Below are positions 1 through 12,114 of a DNA stretch of 64,000 nt, in pieces. The first letter of the stretch is position 1, and each line of letters opens with the position of its first letter. The notes under the pieces are model-generated. The model made no database searches. It was not told the origin of the DNA and saw only the letters and a program-made list of their open reading frames with translations. Location of the stretch: positions 10,168,001 through 10,232,000 of the forward strand of contig CM060202.1 of assembly GCA_030562195.1 (NCBI GenBank), written 5' to 3'. A program made the translations under genes and the position numbers. Source of the DNA: Nipponacmea schrenckii. Lineage: Eukaryota > Mollusca > Gastropoda > Lottiidae.

Positions 1-1508
1 TCTACACCAAGCAAGAACAAGGTTTGCTCTTCCATCAACATAAACCCATGTAAATAATATCAAATATTCAAAATGTTAAAGGTTACAATTACAATCTTTG
101 ATACAGAAATTTCATTTTGAGATAAGTTTTTTCTGGACAAGATACACAGCGTGTCACAGGGAACAGGTTACAATCAAAACACCAGAAGTCAAATCTTGAA
201 CAATGGATGACATTTCAAATGTAATCAAACTATTTGACTTTTGTGATAAATTTTACATTTTTAATGTTTTTTTTAGTTCAAGTCAATATCAATTAACATT
301 TGAGACTTCTTGACTTGTAAGATTCATACTTCATAAAATTTTTATTTTTGTAAGTACTCAATGACTACCTCAGTACTTTTGTTGAGCAATGTAATTCCAT
401 GTACACAACTTTTTGCATTGAGTTGACTGTAACTGAATTTTTACACGAGAAAATTAATGTTGCAAACCAATGAGCAAAAGCCTGGCCTCAAATCTATTAT
501 TTAAAATAATCTAAATTTTATTTCAAATTGAACGTTCGCTATTGAATTTGTAATTGAATGGACAGTTTGACATTTTAAACCATAATTGAGAAAAACAAAC
601 AAGTGTTTCTATTGGCCAGGACCAGCAGGTTTATTATCAGATTACCATTGAGAAATAATTACCAAATCAAAACATTGACAACACCAACAATGCATGTTTA
701 ACTCCTTTTTCACCCAAAATCACAAAATTAAACATGAATTTAGTAATCACTTTAAACAAACGCGTGTCAGGACAACTCTTAACTAGCCAAAAGTAAAGAA
801 GGGTTACACAGACCCTGAAATGAAAGGATTTTGTAACTCTTTAGTTTGTAAGGTGAAGAATGGCTTTGCTACATGTATCATAGCTGAAGTATTTGACCAG
901 TTGACCAGGTGGGTGGTAATATATAAATGCTACACACCTGTAGTGTCAATGTTCAATCTTGGTTTGAAATACCTAATCGTTAATCATTCCAAAAATGAAT
1001 TCTGTTCATGATCATTGTTCTCTGATTGTCACAAGGACATACAAACTATAATTTGGGATTGTAAAAGTATAACTTCATCAAAAATTTACTTTATCCCACT
1101 AATTTTCAGAACCAAATTTTTTTCACTTTTGCCAGAATCAATCTAAGTGAAATGGACAAGTTTGATAAGACAGTGTCAGGTATTGGCTCATTCTACTGAT
1201 CACACATCAAGATTTTCACAAAATACTTATCATTTTTCATCCATTATTAATCGTCCATAATGGAATTACCAAAAATAAATGTCAAAAATATGTCAGTTAT
1301 GTTAATTCATAATGGGATTTTATCACTTTTACTCCAAATATTTTCAAAGTGAACAATGGATTTAGCCAGAAGGTCTACTTATATTAGAATATATAAAACA
1401 GATTTTATCTATGATTAACTTATCTACAGATTCTTAAACTAATATTTTAAATTAAATCAATTTTTTCTCAAGTGACAAAAAGATTTAGTAAATAAAATTT
1501 AAAGGTTT
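1..1508. other. AT-rich stretch without recognisable gene
   Basis: I see no coding region, RNA gene or clear repeat. The one short open frame here (820-1011, 63 codons) has no recognisable motif or codon pattern and is best treated as chance. Confidence 0.6.
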
Positions 1509-1510
1509 TT

Positions 1511-1803
1511 AGCTAGAAGGTCTATAGCACAATGGTCAGAGCGTTGGCTCTTTACATCATAACGTCATTTACTTGGATACATAGAAATTGTTGGACGTGA
1601 ATTCTAATCTTGAGCTGTGTGTGAAAGTCCGATGACTTAGAATAAGTCTTCACTCACAGTTCCAGTCAACCCAGCTGTAAATGGGTACAGGTAATCAGGG
1701 AAATATTATGCCAAGAGGTTTGCCCAAGGACCAGCTGGTAGAAAGGACGTGTGAACTTTAGTTGTTATCCTTGTAAAATATATTTGTTTCTTTCTTTCTA
1801 TAG
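1511..1803 (+). repeat. tRNA-derived SINE, family 1, copy 1
   Basis: The head reads like a degenerate tRNA. There is an A-box-like TAGCACAATGG at 1525-1535 and a B-box-like GTGAATTCTAATC at 1597-1609, a spacing stretched by a longer middle. The body ends with a block around GCCAAGAGGTTTGCCCAAGG (about 1710) followed by a TTTC-rich tail. The same body recurs at about 11919-12110, which shows that it is dispersed. Such elements are transcribed by RNA polymerase III and mobilised by a partner LINE. The family name is not known to me. Confidence 0.7.
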
Positions 1804-2301
1804 CCCTTTCCTGTGCTCAGTCACATAATATTCAGTTTGACAATTCAGTTATCTAAAACAATATATTTATCCTGGCAAGTAAATTCCAGTGAGTTCCAGT
1901 AGAAATCTTCAATCAATATGAGCAAATTTTTAAAAGTTTACTTTGATTTACTGGTGCAATTTTCTCAGCCATTAAATCTTTGAACAGGTGATTTTGTTTG
2001 CAGCATGTTAGCTGTTTCATAGTTATCTTTATCTGAAATCAATCTGGTGAAAATCAATGAAAGTATAAGTGTAAACTAACTTCTTATGAAACACAAAGAA
2101 TCAGCACCATCATCATGGTAATTTTGTATTTCTGTCAACCATTTCAGATGTTTTTTGGACCACTAGTTGTGATTTGTGTATAATGTGCCTTTGTTTTATT
2201 TTTTTTTTTTATTGGATGTCTTTTGTACATATATTTATCAATAATGTACATCCATAGCATAAATATATATATACACATACAAATACATAGTAAAAAACAA
2301 G
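1804..2301. other. AT-rich stretch, no gene seen
   Basis: Unique-looking AT-rich sequence with a T-rich run near 2190-2212 and a short TA-rich stretch near 2260. Nothing else is recognised. Confidence 0.5.
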
Positions 2302-2303
2302 TA

Positions 2304-2683
2304 CTGTAAGGCTACAAATTATTGCGAGATAGAAATTAATGCGTTAAATGCAACCTATCCGCGATCGCATTAATTTGTATCCGCATTTTTAAATATATAT
2401 TTCAAAGTGAGTTTTGTCCCGGGCGGGATTAAGTAATTAGGTAATTATCTCTAAATTTGAAGCTGATTAGTAATCAATGACGTTGTAAAAACAAAAGATT
2501 TTCGTTAATTGATAAGATTAGAGGTGAATACAGCACCAGCTGTCAGTCTTCCTGGAAGCCATTTTCTTTTTTATGATATTAAAAAATGCGACACCTATCG
2601 CAGATCGCATTAATTTGTACTGATTTAGTCTCTATACCCCATGTCGCATTAATTTGTTGACGCATTAATTTCTAGCCTTACAG
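2304..2683. mobile_element. MITE with TA target duplication (Tc1/mariner-like)
   Basis: The ends are inverted copies: CTGTAAGGCTACAAATTATT at the left, and the right end reads CGCATTAATTTCTAGCCTTA then CAG. Reverse-complemented, the right end matches the left over about 23 bases with two differences. TA flanks both sides (2302-2303 and 2684-2685), as expected for Tc1/mariner insertion. Inside, two direct repeats near 2353 and 2595 share GATCGCATTAATTTGTA. At about 380 bp with no ORF it is non-autonomous. The superfamily call rests only on TSD and size. Confidence 0.8.
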
Positions 2684-2685
2684 TA

Positions 2686-4840
2686 TATATAATTCATAAG
2701 TAATATATATATAAGCAGTGGCTGCAATATCAAATCTTTCTCGACCATGTACTTGTGTCTCGTCATGTTTACTTGAAATGAAGCATTAGTTCCAGCCATC
2801 CTTACTGGTTAAATGTTTTATGTGGCATGTTTGTAGTCTCTATTGGGGGATAAAAAAACGAAATCCATGGAGAAACTACATGGAGAAACTACTCACATTT
2901 ATGTTTTCAAAAACAGATTGTGCCCTTGTTATTTTTAACAGATATTGACTCATGAAGATTATTCATGTATAAACTAATTATAATATTTTCTTACGTGCTT
3001 CTATCACATGACTTGTTTAAATATTTAAAAATTTTCTGATTGTATTCATAAGAAGCTAATATATAATTAAATTGTCTATAATATTACATGTTCTCACTAA
3101 CATAATTCATACCTAGTCTCTCAATATGTCTAATTAACCCCACATTATTGTCGAGACAGGGGTAGGGCCGTAACAAGACCCTGGTATATCATTAGATGTC
3201 CTATCTTTTATACAAATATCATGCACGAGTTCATTAAAAATATCACATACAAAACAACAGAGCAATCTGGATCACAATTTTATCAAAATCAAATCAAAAT
3301 CAATAATTGCGTTAATTGGTAGGGTCGTGAAACCAAATGACACCTAGATTCAACACGCAGAAAAAACAAACACGATATGAGGACAATTAGGGCCAATATT
3401 GACCACACAGTAGTAACCAGTACCAATATACCACTTGTTGATTGGTCAGCTTCAGGGCATTATCAGTGATATACACCACTTATCAGCCAATCATAACAAG
3501 TTTAAAGAAATAATTTATCTGATAAGTGTAAAAGTGAATGTATTATTTAACAACAAACAGATTAACGGGATTAGGACTATCAATCATTAAAAGCAAAAGT
3601 CAAATACACAGCAGATTGCTGGATAAACCTTCAGATGTCCTTGAAACTGTTTTTCAGGTTAGGATATGACACGGGATACTAATATGTTTACATCTAACAC
3701 TATATTTATATATTTTTACTATTTTAAACACCTTTTTTCACCTGATGATGACAATGCAAATTGTTGTTGATGTGTTGTGAATACTACATTATAGGGAGCA
3801 GTAAAGCATAAAATTGGGTTAAAATTCAAATTTGAAAACCATAGGCCATAACCTCCACAAATAAAGGGATACTGCGTCTTAGCACAAACATAATATTTGA
3901 GTTCTCAAGAATGGCCAATATTCATCAATGAACTTTATTAAGCGTTTTTCAATAATCAAATGCATCTTTATAGATAATTACTTAGTTTTTCCGATATTAA
4001 TTTTTTTTATGTTATTCATGGCAGCAGGTATATTTACTGATGAATAGACCTCTTATTGCCAAATTTAAAATTTTCAAACTTTTGTTCATTCCCTTTAACA
4101 TAGGATATTGTGAATCCATTTTGTCAACTGCATTGTGAGATAATTTTTGATTTCGATTTAAAACATTTGTTCTGTGTTTATCAATGCACAACTAGTAGGT
4201 TGTATAGTAATATAGGTTCAAGCCCTTCAGGTTAAAATGATATCTAGCGCTTCAATGGTATACCTTATCTGGACATTAAAACCCTTTCAACTCGTCAGAA
4301 TTCTTTTACTATATTGACCAATTTTGCATCAGTATTTATTGTATAGGGTTACCAAGTTGCCTTTAACACATATCGTACCATGTTAACACAATAACTTGTG
4401 TAAGTAAGAAGAAATACATGTATAATATTGTTTAGTTAGGGTGGTAGAGGTATCATATTTATCCAGTAAAAACATTATTTAAAATATATCTATTTTAACT
4501 TTATTTACCAGCTACGATACAACCAATATCTATGTATTTACTTTTGTCAGCTTTTGACACCTTAAACCAACTTAACCTTCTCTCCAACAAAAGGCCATCT
4601 GACAGTATGAAGATATTTGCATATAAAATTTTCATAAGATTTTTTTCCATGAAGTTCTATTACTTTTTGGTGAATCTTGTTGAAAAAGGTTCTATGCAGT
4701 GTGTTTTTGGGGGACAATGTGCCAAAATTATAGAATATCCAAAAGACCAAATTGTGTCAAAGCACTCTTGTATCATTCATAAAAATGCAAAGGATCATCA
4801 GATAAATATGGAACAGACTATCATTACCTTCCTCTTCTTC
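2686..4840. other. AT-rich stretch; one imperfect inverted repeat
   Basis: No gene seen. At about 3433-3494 an imperfect inverted repeat pairs ACTTGTTGATTGG with CCAATCATAACAAGT around a centre holding TATCAGTGATATACACC. The 121-codon open frame starting at 4532 shows no domain and is AT-biased, so it is probably chance. Confidence 0.5.
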
Positions 4841-4845
4841 TTGGT

Positions 4846-5080
4846 AGGCATTGTGTCTGCTTCGGGATTAAAAAACAAATCCATATCGCTGACGTGAAAT
4901 AAGGAGTTGGCTTCTTCTGTTTCTTCTTCCTTGTTAGATTCTGCATTCTTCATCTGTGGGTGTCTTCTTTTTCCTTATGGAGAGTGGTGTGCTCTTTTGG
5001 TTCCATACGTTTCTTCTTTGCTGCTCACTTTACCTTATATGCCTGCCATCTTCATCTTCATAAACTTCAAAAAAGAAATC
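4846..5080 (-). other. possible exon-like, charged coding stretch on the minus strand
   Basis: On the minus strand, 5080-5036 reads an acidic peptide (DFFFEVYEDEDGRHI) preceded by an AG in a plausible acceptor context (…ATGTACAG) and followed by AAG|GTAAAG, a plausible donor. Further on, about 4969-4846 encodes a Lys/Glu-rich peptide that starts MKNAESNKEEETEEA, ends MPTKKKRK (nuclear-localisation-like) and is followed by AAG|GTAATG. The phases of the two pieces do not join cleanly: the simple junction gives a stop. Either an exon is missing from my model or this is a decayed copy. No family is recognised. The peptide composition differs from the AT-driven chance frames around it, which is the main reason for reporting it. 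Confidence 0.25.
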
Positions 5081-5084
5081 TCTG

Positions 5085-5990
5085 TACATCATGCAGAAGA
5101 TATAAAGATGTTTAATCAGTGATAGGAAGCCAATGTGTTGAATCACTGTAAACTGACATGTAATGGCTTCAATTGATAAACTTTAATGTCTATTATATAT
5201 AAATATTTTATATTTTAATTTTCAAGTGTTAAATGATCTATTACTTTAACTGTAAGATTTTAGTTTAATTCATTTTACAGACTTTATCAATTGAAATTAA
5301 TACTTACCAATAACAGATTACATCCATCACAAAGTACCACTTCTCAGAATGAAAATTTGAAATCTAGTACATATACGATTTAATGGTAGGAGATATATCA
5401 GTGGTTTTCAATAGAACTTCAAGTGAAAAGTTTGCTTCTGTTATATTAGATTATATTTGTCATTGAGAATTGAATCATGGGCTTATGCAGAATATGTACA
5501 AGCAGCTTTTGAAGTGACCATAATAAAGTGACCAAGTCAAATAAGATTCTTTCTTCCGTCTGTTCATCTCTTATGGGATGGAGTTTAGGGTAGAGATAGT
5601 GAAATATGTAACAAATTTTGTCGACCTCAATCCTGACATCATAGAACATGCATGCACGCACATTGCATGTACGAAAACAATCAGAAGTATTTTGTTAGCA
5701 GACAGGAATATCTACTGACAAAAGATAAAATATATGTATAATGTATTTGTATTTATTAAAACCACCAAAGACAACATGTCTAGTCTCTAATGTATGCTCA
5801 CTTTACTCTTTACAACTATATCCAATTCTATTTAGAACTTGTGTACAGGTAGCAGGGTCAAGCTCATATACCTCTTGTTCATTCCTCTACTCCAGATCTA
5901 AATATCATACCTAAGTATTATACAGTTAACTTTAAAGATATAGGTTCCTGTTTAACACATAATCCTTTAATAAGTGTTTCACCCCGGTTT
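5085..5990. other. AT-rich stretch, no certain gene
   Basis: A 71-codon minus-strand frame (5661-5446) and a minus-strand acceptor/donor-bounded piece near 5375-5307 (…TTATTG|GTAAGT) are visible. Neither shows a domain I can support, and their phases do not link to the exon-like stretch below them. Confidence 0.35.
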
Positions 5991-5992
5991 TC

Positions 5993-6275
5993 CATTGTCA
6001 GTGATTGACATGGACTGACATGGAAAAAGTGTCTACTTGCTCAGATGGGACAATAAACAGAGGCCCTGTGTGCTATACTGGCTGCGCATGTTAAAGATCC
6101 ATTGTCAGTTTGAAAATCGCAAAAAGAGTAGGTTAATGCCGCTTAACTGGCAAAATTTTCCTCATCGCACACTGCATGGTGTTGCAAGTCCTCAGAAGAC
6201 TGAACCCGTAAGGTGCAGAAGCGTAGGACAAAAACTCCCTAAATTTCACCCCAATTTCAACCTAAAATGAAACAT
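5993..6275 (+). repeat. SINE family 2, 5'-truncated copy
   Basis: The segment with GACTGACATGG, GGGACAATAAAC, GTAGGTTAATGCCGCT and GGTGCAGAAGCGTAGGACA follows the same order as the fuller copy at 33752-34075, with about 75-80% similarity by eye. The tRNA-like head is missing. The open frame at 6037-6270 lies wholly inside this repeat and is not a gene. Confidence 0.7.
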
Positions 6276-6589
6276 GAATTACGCCAAAAGACTAAAAATG
6301 AATAATTTTTTCAGTGCCATACTAGAATAACATAAATTTGTCAAACAGTTAAAAATAGTTGATCTGGAACAAGCAAGCAAATTTTGTTGTGTTGATGTGT
6401 TCCAAAATTTGATAAGCATTATGTGTAAAACACTGGCCAAGTTTAAATTTGCATTGAGGTTAATTTCTCATTTTTCATTTCATACAACCCTTTATCCATA
6501 ACAGTCTTAGTAGGCCTATATATAGTTAAAACTTACCCCATATGGCAGAAAATACCTTTTCCCTTTTTTTTCTTTATTAAATCTTGGTA

Positions 6590-6692
6590 CAGATTTATTA
6601 GAAATTTTTCTAGAATGTTTCTTTAAACAGTCCAATTCCTCTCAAAACATCATCTTCATTTCTGTCTGACAAGAAGCATGTGTCTGAAGAGG
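6590..6692 (-). other. possible terminal exon on the minus strand
   Basis: Minus-strand reading shows a strong acceptor context (TACTTTCCTCTTCAG) at about 6693-6679, followed by 24 open codons including SDRNEDDVLRGIGLFKETF and then a stop. The pyrimidine tract plus a non-AT-biased peptide is suggestive. The piece is short, the family is unknown and no partner exon in phase was found, so confidence is low. Confidence 0.22.
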
Positions 6693-6699
6693 AAAGTAT

Positions 6700-8710
6700 T
6701 TATGTCAAAATAAGTTTTTAATATAGATTATAATGTCAATAGGATAGATTGTATTCTGAAAGAAGTAGCCACATCTTGGAGCTTTTAGTCAATCTAAATG
6801 ATTTCTGGTTGAAGGCTATCTATTTCATCATCTTATAGCGTCAAAATATGTAATCTTTAACTTAATAATATTGCCCATTGTCATTATGTGATAAAGAGGT
6901 TACAATAGTGTTTGGTTTTAAGAGAAATTTATTCTAATGGCATCATTGTAGAGCATAAATCTCAGAGGAAAGAAGGAAACCCATGTAGGATTATATCATC
7001 TTAGATTATTTTCAATATGTATGACACATCTCTACAATTAAATTCTGAAAATTCTGTTGCTGAAGCACAAATTTTCTTGGATCTAAGCCAGTGATATTGT
7101 GATAGTGACTTTTAGTTATTGTCTGTGAAAAATTATGAGATATTAGTGCTAAGGGTTACTAAATAATGTTGGACTGACTCAAAAGCACCAGCCTAGCATC
7201 AAAATTTGTCGCAATGTCACGGAGATGCTTTTCAGCAACATTTAACTGCCAACTAGACCACAATGTAACTCCTAACCAACTGTGTTAGGAAGATTAAATC
7301 AATTCTGGCAAACTTCAGTTAACTGCATTAGAAGAAAATTTAGAACCATAAAAACTTTAATTCACTAACACTTGCTGCACAACGATAACTTAGTCAGAAA
7401 TTTCATATCTCAGCTACAAAGGGCAGATAATTCAGGGTACATGTTCTTTCTATTTTTTTATGAGATACATAGCGATGATGATAAATGACAAATGTTAACC
7501 GATCTTCTTTGATTACAGATAAAAAGAAATTTCAACAAGGAACAGATTTTGTTGAACACTATCTTTCTTGTTTCCCCACAGACAAAAAATTAGCATCAAT
7601 ATGTTAATTTTGTAGCAATCATGTTTTTCTTGATAAATATGACATACAGCCGGTTTCAGCAGGTTTTTCTGCAGCAGACATGTTGTATTATTATGTTAAG
7701 TGGGTGAAAGTTTGAAAAAGAAATAATTCACTTGTCAATCAGGTCTGGTTTAAGTTTTATATTTTTTTCACAGTTGCTTGACGCTGTTTATTTGCAGTCA
7801 TTTTCATGGACTTAAACTGTACAATTGAAATATACTTCTGACTTATTATTAAATTTCAGAATTGTAAAAATGTTATAAGAAAGGACTTTGGTTAGAAAAA
7901 TGATATAAAATTAGTCTCCTATTCTTCTTACAAATTATATAAAATGAAAGGGCTGCAAGCAAAGAAGGAGCTTAATAATGTGTTCTCTCCAAAATGGAAA
8001 GACAAATTTCTGATTAAGTTGGTAGTATTATTATGATTGCAGACATTCTTATAATATACTTTTATAATGGATAGGACATTGGTAATTCTCTTTGAGCAAC
8101 TTTTAAAGCCTGGTTCTTAGCATAACGTATCTTAATAGCCTTTATGAGCTCAACCCAAAAGACTTCTTGCAAATCAATCCAAAATAAAAGGTCTGAATAC
8201 ATTGACCTGATAGTTAAGGTCAAGATGGTATTCAATGATATTTTTAAGGTATTTCTATGTCAATCTATAATATCAATAATATTTCAGCTTCATACTGATC
8301 ACCATTGTTAATCTGATTAAAATATATAACCTAATCCTTTATTGATACTCGAATTAATGAAACTGTCATTCCCTGACCTAAGCCAAACTCAAGTCATCCT
8401 AACTAAAACCTGTTACTTCTTTATAAACTATCAAATTGCATATCTTCTTTTCACAGATGTGCATCAGACCTTATAAATAAGAAATTTTAATGATCATCAT
8501 TATTCCTTGTAAACCGAATTTTCACCTCGGCCTGTGTTTTCATAATTTCTATTATATCTTGATATTACAACCATGCTCACTAAACTACGAGATATTATTT
8601 TCACATCAAAGACCCGGGTTTTTTAAAAACCTAAAACAAAATAAAGATATAAAATTACACAGAAATCTGGGTTTTTGGGGACACTGAATCAAGGCTGTAT
8701 AACTTTGTTA
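6700..8710. other. AT-rich stretch, no gene seen
   Basis: No repeat or coding signal is recognised. The 65-codon frame at 8490-8687 has no family features. Confidence 0.5.
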
Positions 8711-8714
8711 ACTT

Positions 8715-9085
8715 TTTTCTGCACAGTGGCTGTGTTTCCACTAAGAATTGTGAAGTAAAGCCAGCTTTTATTGCCTAACACACTGCGTTACACTGAGTAG
8801 ACTTTAGTTTTTATCAAAAGTCAAACATTATTAACAGCTCGCGATGTACAAGACTACCGATGTTGCCTATGCAACTAGTGTGCTTCAATTGCAGAACATG
8901 AATAAGCCGGCTTTTCGAGTTCCACTAAGTTTCAAAAGCTGGTTTTAAAGCTAGCTTTTATTTGGTCTCCAGTTAAATTGCCGAATGCAAAAAGGGAGGT
9001 TTTCGGTTCCCAATTGTTTGGCACTTTAACAAGTGTTAACACACAAAAGTTAGCTTAAAGTCGGCCCAGTAGAAACGCGGTTAAA
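8715..9085. mobile_element. MITE-like dispersed element, copy 1
   Basis: The ends are roughly inverted: TGTGTTTCCACTAAG near 8730, and AGTAGAAACGCGG near 9068, whose complement reads CCGCGTTTCTACT. A diverged second copy lies at 55757-56100 with the same internal order: GAATTGTGAAGTAAA, ACAGCTC…AAGACTACC, a TTCCACT-AGTTT block, and GGTTCC. No ORF is present. The family is not identified, and target duplications are not clear to me. Confidence 0.6.
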
Positions 9086-9089
9086 ATCA

Positions 9090-10145
9090 GATAATACATA
9101 ATGATGTCACAGTTGAATGATCAGACCATTATTAATATTCAGTACATAATGCAGGTAAAAATTATGACAAACATCTAAATTATCTTGAAACCAATTTATA
9201 AGACATCTTATAACAGCTATTGTATCTAAAGTTATCATGACCTTATGAAACAAATCGTAAAGCATAAACTACACAAATATTATTAGTTAGGAAAGAGAAT
9301 TGTTAGCTTTATGCTTTTAAATTAAGAACTATAAAACGTAAAAGATAGGACTCTAAGATCATAGTCGGCTCAACTTAACATTTAGAAAGCTAATCTAACT
9401 TCTATTGCCATCAAAGCTCAAGAAATGGAAGACTACCTCTGCTTACAATTCAATAAAAATATGTGTTGTATATGACATGTCAGAGACATAGTCAATGAAT
9501 AAATATTATTATATTTTTCTTTTGACTATTTATTCAACTATTGTCAACTGCTCTTAGCAACATGTCAACAATTTACTAGACAAACAAAATCCCAATAATT
9601 CTTTAGGGTGTAGAGCCATAACCATCCCCTAAAGGTGTTTTCACATTTTAGTATGAAAAGCATTTGGCACTCTTCAATTCTGAATTGTACATTAGGAATG
9701 ACCTTTGACACTGAATTTCTTGAAAACAGCTGTTATGTGAAACTTAATGTAATTAAAAGTCCTATTTGATACAATATGCTCCTGGCATGAAAACAATCTT
9801 GAAGCTGTAAAAATATATACATTGTGTTCTTTTTTAAGTTCATCTATTTGTAAGTTCTCAAGTTTTGATAAACAAATACAGTATCTTTTTCAAATAAATA
9901 AAAGTTTTAATTTCTGATGTTGAAGAAATGCACTTGGAATAGATAAAAACAAAGATGATCTCTTATGACTGTGGCATTGTCTTGGTTTAGTATGTTTGAT
10001 ACTATTTCATTTAATATTAACTGCTTAGTGGGAAAAAAAAAAACAGTTTTGGATTTGGGAAATTTGGCAATATGTATTTCAGAAATATATAACAACTTCA
10101 AACTGAAGACAAGGTTCAAGGTTGCCAAACAATCCCAAACAAAAA
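9090..10145. other. AT-rich stretch, no gene seen
   Basis: No supported feature. The short overlapping frames on opposite strands at 9907-10189 fall across a poly(A) run and have no domain. Confidence 0.5.
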
Positions 10146-10147
10146 AA

Positions 10148-11295
10148 CTAGAATTGCTTACAATTATGAACGTATTTCGAGAGCCTTAAAATATTATGTA
10201 GGCTAAATTTGCAATTACCTACATCTAGACAATATATTGAATGTCATTTGACCTAGTTTTCAAAGTCATAAAATAATTAGGTCACACCTTCCGTAACGGT
10301 TAATGATGGCGAAAATATGAAAATTATCAATTTTTGCTGTATTTAAGTACACTTATCTCTATGAATTTTTTAAGTAAGCCAAATTAAAAAATATCTACTC
10401 GTAGACAATATATTGAATATTATTTGACCTAATTTTCAAGGTCATAGATTAAGTGGGTCACACCTTCCGTACCCGTTAAAGTGACCTAATTTTGAAAAAA
10501 TCGAAATTTAAATAATTCCAAAGAAAATACGAAATTTGAAAATCGGTCTCCAAGAAAAGGTAGATAATGATCCATTGTATCTATGTGCTAAATTTCATCA
10601 AAATCGGTCTATCAGTACTGTCTGAATTTCGGATTTAAGAATTGTAACGAAAATTCAAAATGGCGGCCGATATTGCAGCTTGACCTAATTATTTAGGTCA
10701 AATCAATTACTATTGACAAGTTATTTATAAAACAGTTTTCACTTTTCACCTAGCAGTTATAGGCCGGAAGTTACGTAATTACGTCATTTGAGGCTAAACC
10801 GGAAGTGGAATTTTTTTTTCACATTTTTTCAAAAATTATAAACATATCGCCTATCAACTGGTAAAGTTTCAAAATTTTACCATTTATATTAAAGGAGAAA
10901 TCACGATCTGAAATTTTTGCCGATGACCCTTGAATATTGAATTGCAAATCGTGGGTAAAATATTTAACCTAATTGCATAAAACCTATAATTGTTAGTTGA
11001 CAAATACATTGAAGTTTTCAAATCTGAAAATCCGGTCAAAATCAAACTGAAAATAAACTTGCTAAAGCAAAAAAACCTGAACTTCCGGTTCTCACTTCCT
11101 GTCAGAGATAGAACTTCCGGTTTTGTTTTATTTGATAATAGAAATCATTCTAAGATCAACTGTAGATTTAGAATTTCTGCACCTTTTACCAGTTTGTCTG
11201 CAAACTCATCCAAGAATTACAAAAAAAAAAAAAAAATAAAATAAAATAATCCGAACGATTACAATACGTTTTCGCCAAAGTCGAAATACGTAATT
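10148..11295. mobile_element. 1.1-kb non-autonomous dispersed element, long copy
   Basis: Starts near CTAGAATTGCTTACAATTAT and shares its first ~330 bp with a truncated copy at 47731-48054, including GACAATATATTGAAT, GGTCACACCTTCC and GATGGCGAAAATATG. Near the ends are CGTATTTCGA (10171-10180) and its exact complement TCGAAATACG (11281-11290), each preceded or followed by AATTA, suggesting degenerate terminal inversion. Internally there are several TGACCTAATTTT-type repeats and repeated CCGGAAGT / ACTTCCGGTT motifs. A poly(A)-rich run lies at 11220-11249. No transposase is visible; the 84-codon frame at 10990-11244 has no domain. Confidence 0.6.
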
Positions 11296-11299
11296 AGTG

Positions 11300-11915
11300 G
11301 ACTCATCAGGAAGAATGCTGAGTTGACAAAAACTCAATGACAGATTTGTCTCAGATACTCTAGGTAAATTTCTTCCTTTGATTTATCTTAGATAATCCAA
11401 TACCAGATTTACATTGACAAATATGTAAATATATTCCACACTAAAATCTTAATATACTGTCTGATCAGACTATCACCTCGTTATACTAAATATTCCAGAT
11501 TTTTCTCCAGTCTTCAAATTGGTTTCTGCCAACATAGTCTTGACAATTCTCTTGAGATGTGGCTCAAATGGAAGGCTAAATTGTCAGTTAGTGTTTTGGT
11601 ATTTTAAGGAAATTACAGCCTTTTATCATTCTGTCAGACATATAAACTTAGACTGGTAAATAAATATCAGGAAAGAACCTCGTATATTGTTTCTTATGCA
11701 ATCTGTTTTAGAGGCCTGGAAAACATTTCAAAAGGTCATGAAATGTCAACCAATACTGCTCTTTTTCAAGTACCAGAACATTTAATTGCTTTAAGTAATT
11801 TATGATTTTTTTTCTTTTTAATGAATCTTTTTATTTAATGAGAAGACAATTGGTTTTCCAGGAAAAATTTCAACATACAGAAAGTTGGAATTATGATGAC
11901 ATCATTGTTTGTTTA
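11300..11915. other. AT-rich stretch, no gene seen
   Basis: Nothing recognised. Confidence 0.5.
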
Positions 11916-11918
11916 AGT

Positions 11919-12110
11919 AGCGCAAATAGTGGCTGTTGGTTCTGATCTTGATCAGCATATGAAAGTCAGACCTTAAATAAGTCATCTTCACTCATTATTC
12001 TATTTGTCCCACCTAAAAATGGGTATGGATAATCCAGGAAAGATCAATGCCAAGAGGTTTGGCCAAGGACCAGTTGGTAAAAAGGAGCCTTAATGATGAT
12101 CTGTAGGTGA
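11919..12110 (+). repeat. tRNA-derived SINE, family 1, copy 2
   Basis: Matches the 1511-1803 element from its middle to the 3' body: TATGAAAGTCAGACC, AATAAGTC…TTCACTCA, AAATGGGTATGGATAAT, GCCAAGAGGTTTGGCCAAGG, ACCAGTTGGTA. The head is degenerate (GTAGCGCAAATAGTGG retains part of an A-box). Confidence 0.7.
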
Positions 12111-12114
12111 AGTT

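Noticed and set aside
1511..1620. True tRNA gene
   Set aside because: A- and B-box-like motifs are present, but acceptor and anticodon stems do not fold, the internal spacing is too long, and the same body recurs elsewhere. It is a SINE.
5307..5375. PHD-finger exon (VVLCDGCNLLL) on the minus strand
   Set aside because: The peptide resembles a PHD fragment and a GTAAGT donor follows, but no other cysteines or an in-phase next exon can be found. It is too short to support.
6037..6270. 77-codon ORF as a gene
   Set aside because: Lies entirely within a SINE family 2 copy.
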